Source: Ornithinimicrobium sp. INDO-MA30-4 (GTDB lineage Bacteria > Actinomycetota > Actinomycetes > Actinomycetales > Dermatophilaceae). From it: a DNA stretch of 64,000 bases. The stretch lies in the NCBI RefSeq assembly GCF_021535045.1, contig NZ_CP091056.1:992001-1056000 (forward strand), in the 5' to 3' direction. Positions 59,809 to 64,000 of this stretch are shown piece by piece; the first letter of the stretch is position 1, and each line of letters begins with the position of its first letter. The notes beneath the pieces were generated by a model. It saw nothing but the letters and a program-made list of their open reading frames with translations. It was not told the origin of the DNA and did not search any database. A program made the position numbers and the translations under genes.

Positions 59809-62800
59809 CTAACTCTGGATAGCCGCCGGCCCCAGCAACGCTTTGAGGTCACCGAAGAGGTCCGGCGAAGCTGAAACCCGTAAGGACGTGTCCAGGCGCA
59901 TCAAGACTGAACGCCCCGGCTGGACCAGGTTCACGTGCACTTCGGTCGACCCAGGATGGCCAGCCAGCACATCCTTCAAACTGGTGGCCAGCGTGTCGGT
60001 GGCTCGGGACAGGGGCAGCCTCAGCACGATCGGGCCGCGAGGACCAGTCTTAATCTCGGGGAGCATGAGGTCTTGAGCGATTAACTCCAGACCCTCTTCC
60101 GATTTCTTCAACCTACCGCGCACTACGGCCACCGTGTCTTCAGCGAGGTGGGTCTTAACGTTCTCGTAGTTTTTGGCCAGAAGACGACATCAATGGAGCC
60201 AGCCATATCCTCGACCTGGACCCGGGCATACGGGTCGCCATTCTTGGTGCGCTTCAGCACCACAGAGGTCATCAGGCCAGCGACCGAAATGTTGTCACCG
60301 TCTTTGACCGACTCATCAGTAGACAACTCGAGAATGGCTCGGTCGGCGTGCTGGCTGAGGATGTGCTCAATACCGTTCAGCGGGTGGTCTGAGACATACA
60401 GGCCCAACATCTCTCGCTCGAACGAAAGCAACACGCTCTTGTCCCACTCAATCTCCGGGATCTGAGGCAGAGCAGCCAATTGCACGGCTGAGTCGTCTCC
60501 ACCAAAGTCGCCGAACAGCGAGTCTTGGCCCATCGCTTCGTGCTTCTTTTCGTCTGAGAGTGCTTCGACGTAGCGCTCGTGGACGCTGACGAGGCCCTGC
60601 CTGGTGTGGTTCAGCGAATCGAAGGCACCGGCCTTGATCAAGGACTCCACCGTTCGCTTGCTGCAAACCACCGGTGGGCACTTACGCAGGAAGTCCTCGA
60701 ACGCGGTGAAGGGCTCCTTTTCTTCGCGGGCGGTGACAACCCCGTCGACGACGTTGCGACCGACATTGCGGATGGCTGCCATGCCAAAGCGAATGTCGGT
60801 GCCAACGGCAGCGAAGTTGGCCACCGACTCATTGACGTCGGGCGGCAGCACCTCAATGCCCATTCGGCGGCATTCGCTCAAATACAGTGCTGTCTTGTCT
60901 TTATCGTCCCGAACGCTGGTCAGCAGCGCGGCCATGTACTCCGCTGGGTAGTTGGCCTTGAGGTAGGCCGTCCAGTACGACACCAGACCGTAGGCCGCGG
61001 TGTGTGCCTTGTTGAAGGCGTAGTCCGAGAAGGGCAGCAGGATGCTCCAGAGCTTGTCAACGGCTGCTTCTGAATACCCGTTGTCGAGCATCCCTTGCTG
61101 GAAGGGGATGAACTCTGCATCGAGGACTTCCTTCTTTTTCTTGCCCATCGCTCGGCGTAGCAGGTCGGCCTTACCGAGGGTGTAGCCAGCCAATTTTTGC
61201 GCAATCTCCATCACCTGCTCCTGATAGATGATCAGGCCATAGGTGGTGCCCAGAATGTCTTTGAGCGCGTCGGTGAGCTCTGGGTGGATGAAGTCGATCT
61301 CTTGGCGACCGTTTTTGCGGTGCGCAAAGTTGGTGTGCGCATTGGCTCCCATCGGACCGGGCCGGTACAACGCCAACGCCGCAGAGATGTCCTCAAAGTT
61401 ATCGGGCTGCATCAGCCGCAACAGGCTGCGCATGCCGCTGCCATCCAGTTGGAAAACACCGAGAGTGTCACCGCGACTGAGGAGCTCATAGGTTGGGCGG
61501 TCGGTCATGTCCTTGGACAACAGCTCAAGGTCGATGGTCTCGTCACGGTTGGCCACGATGTTGTCGAGTGCATCGTCCAGGATCGTGAGGTTACGCAGAC
61601 CCAGGAAGTCCATCTTGACCAAGCCAAGGTTTCGCAGGTTGGGTAGTCAAACTGGGTGATAATGGCGCCGTCAGCGTCGCGGCGCATGATCGGAATGATG
61701 TCGATCAGTGGCTCTGAGGACATGATGACACCGGCCGCGTGCACACCCCACTGCCGCTTCAAGCCCTCAACGCCCTTGGCCGTCTCGAAAACCTCGGCAG
61801 CGTATTGATCCCGCTCGAGCAAGTCGCGGAAGTCTCCAGCTTCGCCGTAGCGAGCGTGGCTCTCATCTTCGATCCCGCTCAGGGGTATGTCCTTGCCCAT
61901 GACGGCAGGCGGCATTGCCTTGGTGAGCTGCTCACCCATGGAGAACGGGAAGCCCATCACTCGCGCCGAGTCCTTCAGCGCGGCCTTGGCCTTGAGCGTG
62001 CCGTAAGTGGCGATCATCGCAACTCGATCTTCGCCGTAGCGGTCACCGACATAGCGAATCACCTCTGAGCGGCGTCGATCGTCAAAGTCCACATCGAAGT
62101 CAGGCATCGACTGGCGCTCGGGGTTAAGGAAACGCTCAAAGATCAACCCATGCGGGACGGGGTCGAGGTCGGTAATGCCCATCGCATAGGCGCACATCGA
62201 GCCAGCACCTGAGCCACGACCAGGACCAACACGGATCTTGTTGTCTTTGGCCCAGTTGATGAAGTCAGCAACCACCAGAAAGTAACCGGGATACCCCTTG
62301 CCAACGATCACTTCGGTTTCGTACTTGGCCTGCTCCTCGGCATACGCCGGAACGCCCTCGGGGAAGCGACGGCGCAGTCCCGCCTCAACCTCCTTGATGA
62401 ACCAACTAGTCTCGTCTTCACCTTCGGGGCAGGGAAACCGCGGCATGAAGCGGCCTTCGCCCTCGGTGAAGCTGACGTTGCAACGTTCGGCGATCTCCAG
62501 CGTGTTGTCACAGGCTTCGGGATAGTCACGCCACAACTCGCGCATGGCGGCCGAGCTCTTGAGGTAGAACTCTTCGCCATCGAATTTGAACCGCTTGGGG
62601 TCTTGCAGGGTCGAACCGGACTGCACGCACAGGAGCGCGGCGTGCGCCTTGCTATCTGCCTTGTCAACATAGTGCAGGTCGTTGGTGGCCACCAGGGGCA
62701 GTTTGAGCTCTTTTGCGAGTCTGAGCAGGTCCTGTTGGGCCCGACGCTCAACGTCGATGTTGTGATCCATCAACTCGCAGTAGAAGTTTTCAGCGCCAAA

Positions 62801-63348
62801 GATGTCGCGGAAGTCGGATGCCGCCTGTCGCGCTTCTTCGTACTGACCGAGCCGGATGCGGGTCTGGATCTCGCCAGACGCACAGCCCGTGGTGCCAATC
62901 AGGCCCTGGCCGTACTTTTCAAGCAACTCGCGGTCCATGCGTGGCTTGAAGTAGTACCCCTCCAGCGATGACAGCGACGCCATCCGGAAGAGGTTGTGCA
63001 TGCCACCGTTAGTCCGGGCCCATAGCGTCATGTGCGTGTAGGCACCGCTACCGGAGACGTCGTCCCGGCCACCATCGCCCCACTTCACCCGGGTGCGGTC
63101 ACCGCGGGCAGTGCCGGGCGTCAGGTATGCCTCAAGGCCGATGATTGGCTTGACGCCATGCTTTGACCCGCCGACCAAAACTCGTGCGCACCGAAGAGAT
63201 AGCCGTGGTCGGTCGTGGCAAGTGCGGGCATGCCGAACTCGGCGGCACGCTCAAACATGCCGGTGATCCGGGCTGCACCGTCCAACATCGAATACTCGGT
63301 GTGGTTGTGCAGGTGGACGAAACTGGAGTTGCTGGAGGTCGCTGACAT
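59809..63348 (-). CDS. dnaE: DNA polymerase III alpha subunit, replicative (frameshifted)
   Basis: About 1180 residues, normal for DnaE1. PHP domain [20 protein letters not shown]; polymerase motif [20 protein letters not shown]; catalytic Asp residues in [20 protein letters not shown]; fingers region [21 protein letters not shown]-terminal OB region [20 protein letters not shown]. Breaks lie near 63170 (GAGTTTTGG, expected one more T), 61632 (TTGGCTTGG, expected one more G) and 60178 (GGCCAAAAACT, expected one more A). ATG at 63348 gives [10 protein letters not shown]. It is essential, which argues that the breaks are not biological. Confidence 0.94.
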
Positions 63349-63405
63349 CACGATGATCTTAAAGCCCGCCCCTGACAATCCTGACCAGAGTCGGCTTCGA
63401 AAGAG

Positions 63406-64000
63406 CTAGCTGCGGACCTTTTCCAGCGACTGCTCCAGATCCTCCGGGTAGGAACTTTCGAACTCGACAAGCTCCCCGGATCCGGGGTGGTCAAAGCCAA
63501 GTCGCACGGCATGCAACCACTGACGCTCGAGACCAAGGCGTTTAGCCAGGGTCGGGTCAGCACCATAGGTCAGGTCACCGCAACACGGGTGCCGCAGAGC
63601 TGAGAAGTGCACCCGGATCTGGTGGGTCCGCCCGGTCTCAAGGTGGATCTCCAGCAATGAGGCTGAACGGTGCGCCTCTAAGAGTTCGTAGTGCGTCACA
63701 CTCGGTCGGCCCGAGTTCATCACGGCAAAGCGATAGTCGTGGCCGGGGTGACGGCCGATAGGAGCGTCGATCGTGCCCTCGTGGGGGTCAGGGAGGCCCT
63801 GCACCAACGAGTGGTAGGTCTTGGAGACTGTTCTGTCCCTAAAGGCTTGTTTGAGAACCGTGTATGCCTTCTCAGACTTTGCTACCACCATGAGGCCACT
63901 GGTGCCGACATCGAGTCGTTGCACGATGCCTTGGCGCTCCGGGCTCCCGAGGTCGAAATTCGATATCCCGCCGCCGCCAGACCGCTCACCACGTTTGGAC
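63406..64000 (-). CDS. RluA-family pseudouridine synthase, 3' part
   Basis: About 198 residues to the window edge; the 5' end is missing. Catalytic Asp in [20 protein letters not shown] (family usually VHRLD; here His to Gln). [40 protein letters not shown] and [20 protein letters not shown] are the conserved C-terminal blocks, with [20 protein letters not shown] at the end. A frame change near 63940 separates it from [14 protein letters not shown] upstream. Target is 23S rRNA or tRNA; not decidable. Confidence 0.9.
   Translation of the reverse strand, partial: SKRGERSGGGGISNFDLGSPERQGIVQRLDVGTSGLMVVAKSEKAYTVLKQAFRDRTVSKTYHSLVQGLPDPHEGTIDAPIGRHPGHDYRFAVMNSGRPSVTHYELLEAHRSASLLEIHLETGRTHQIRVHFSALRHPCCGDLTYGADPTLAKRLGLERQWLHAVRLGFDHPGSGELVEFESSYPEDLEQSLEKVRS

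Overview
The window is chromosomal DNA from a high-GC Gram-positive actinobacterium. The evidence is a cytochrome bc1-aa3 respiratory branch with a diheme cytochrome c subunit (ctaE-qcrC-qcrA-qcrB and ctaC-ctaD-ctaF), a PASTA-domain Ser/Thr kinase beside an Rv2175c-type DNA-binding protein, a class II DAHP synthase, mycobacterial-type LexA boxes and many actinobacterial families of unknown function (DUF3043, DUF4191, DUF6504, SAV_6107 HEPN). From about 2.4 to 54.4 kb the gene order follows, as I remember it, the Mycobacterium tuberculosis Rv2173-Rv2220 region. The moderate GC content and gene set suggest a Micrococcales lineage (Dermatophilaceae/Intrasporangiaceae-like); that placement is a guess.

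Layout. 0-2.2 kb: an SOS mutagenesis operon on the minus strand (DUF6504, HEPN protein, dnaE2 running off the left edge) behind two overlapping LexA boxes. 2.4-11.7 kb: prenyl diphosphate synthase, Rv2175c-like protein, LysM/transglycosylase, PASTA kinase, threonine aldolase, aroG, plsC-like acyltransferase, lipase-like hydrolase. 11.7-19 kb: two small membrane proteins, EEP phosphoesterase, two tandem ROK sugar kinases, SRPBCC protein, fadD15-like ligase, putative metallopeptidase lipoprotein, small Cys-rich protein. 19-22.6 kb: exonuclease/GIY-YIG fusion, lone Lrp ligand-binding domain, trpD, receiver-like protein. 22.7-31.6 kb: both halves of the bc1-aa3 supercomplex, convergent around a methyltransferase and a zincin. 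31.6-39.3 kb: aat, erpA, glycerate kinase, trpS, Xi-class GST, M20 dipeptidase, DUF3043, cobU. 39.3-54.4 kb: a lipoate-centred block (gcvT, pepA, lpd, E2, lipB, lipA) with an atypical membrane kinase, an oxidoreductase, DUF4191, RDD and glnA. 54.4-64 kb: K+ channel, exported protein, zwf, oligopeptidase B, dnaE1 and a truncated RluA-family pseudouridine synthase.

The dominant feature of the sequence itself is that more than half the genes, including plainly essential ones (dnaE1, trpS, qcrA/B/C, zwf, lipA), are broken by single-base frameshifts. Nearly every one I could resolve is a one-base contraction of a short homopolymer, and restoring the base restores the family consensus. I read these as sequencing or consensus errors rather than gene decay, and I annotate the affected genes as whole CDSs with the break noted. 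I saw no insertion sequence, prophage, CRISPR array, rRNA or tRNA. I did not find a convincing undescribed multi-gene system; the best leads are the overlapping LexA boxes with the HEPN/DUF6504 proteins in the SOS operon, a perfect inverted repeat between divergent genes at 19.1 kb, and the lone Lrp domain coupled to the nuclease fusion.
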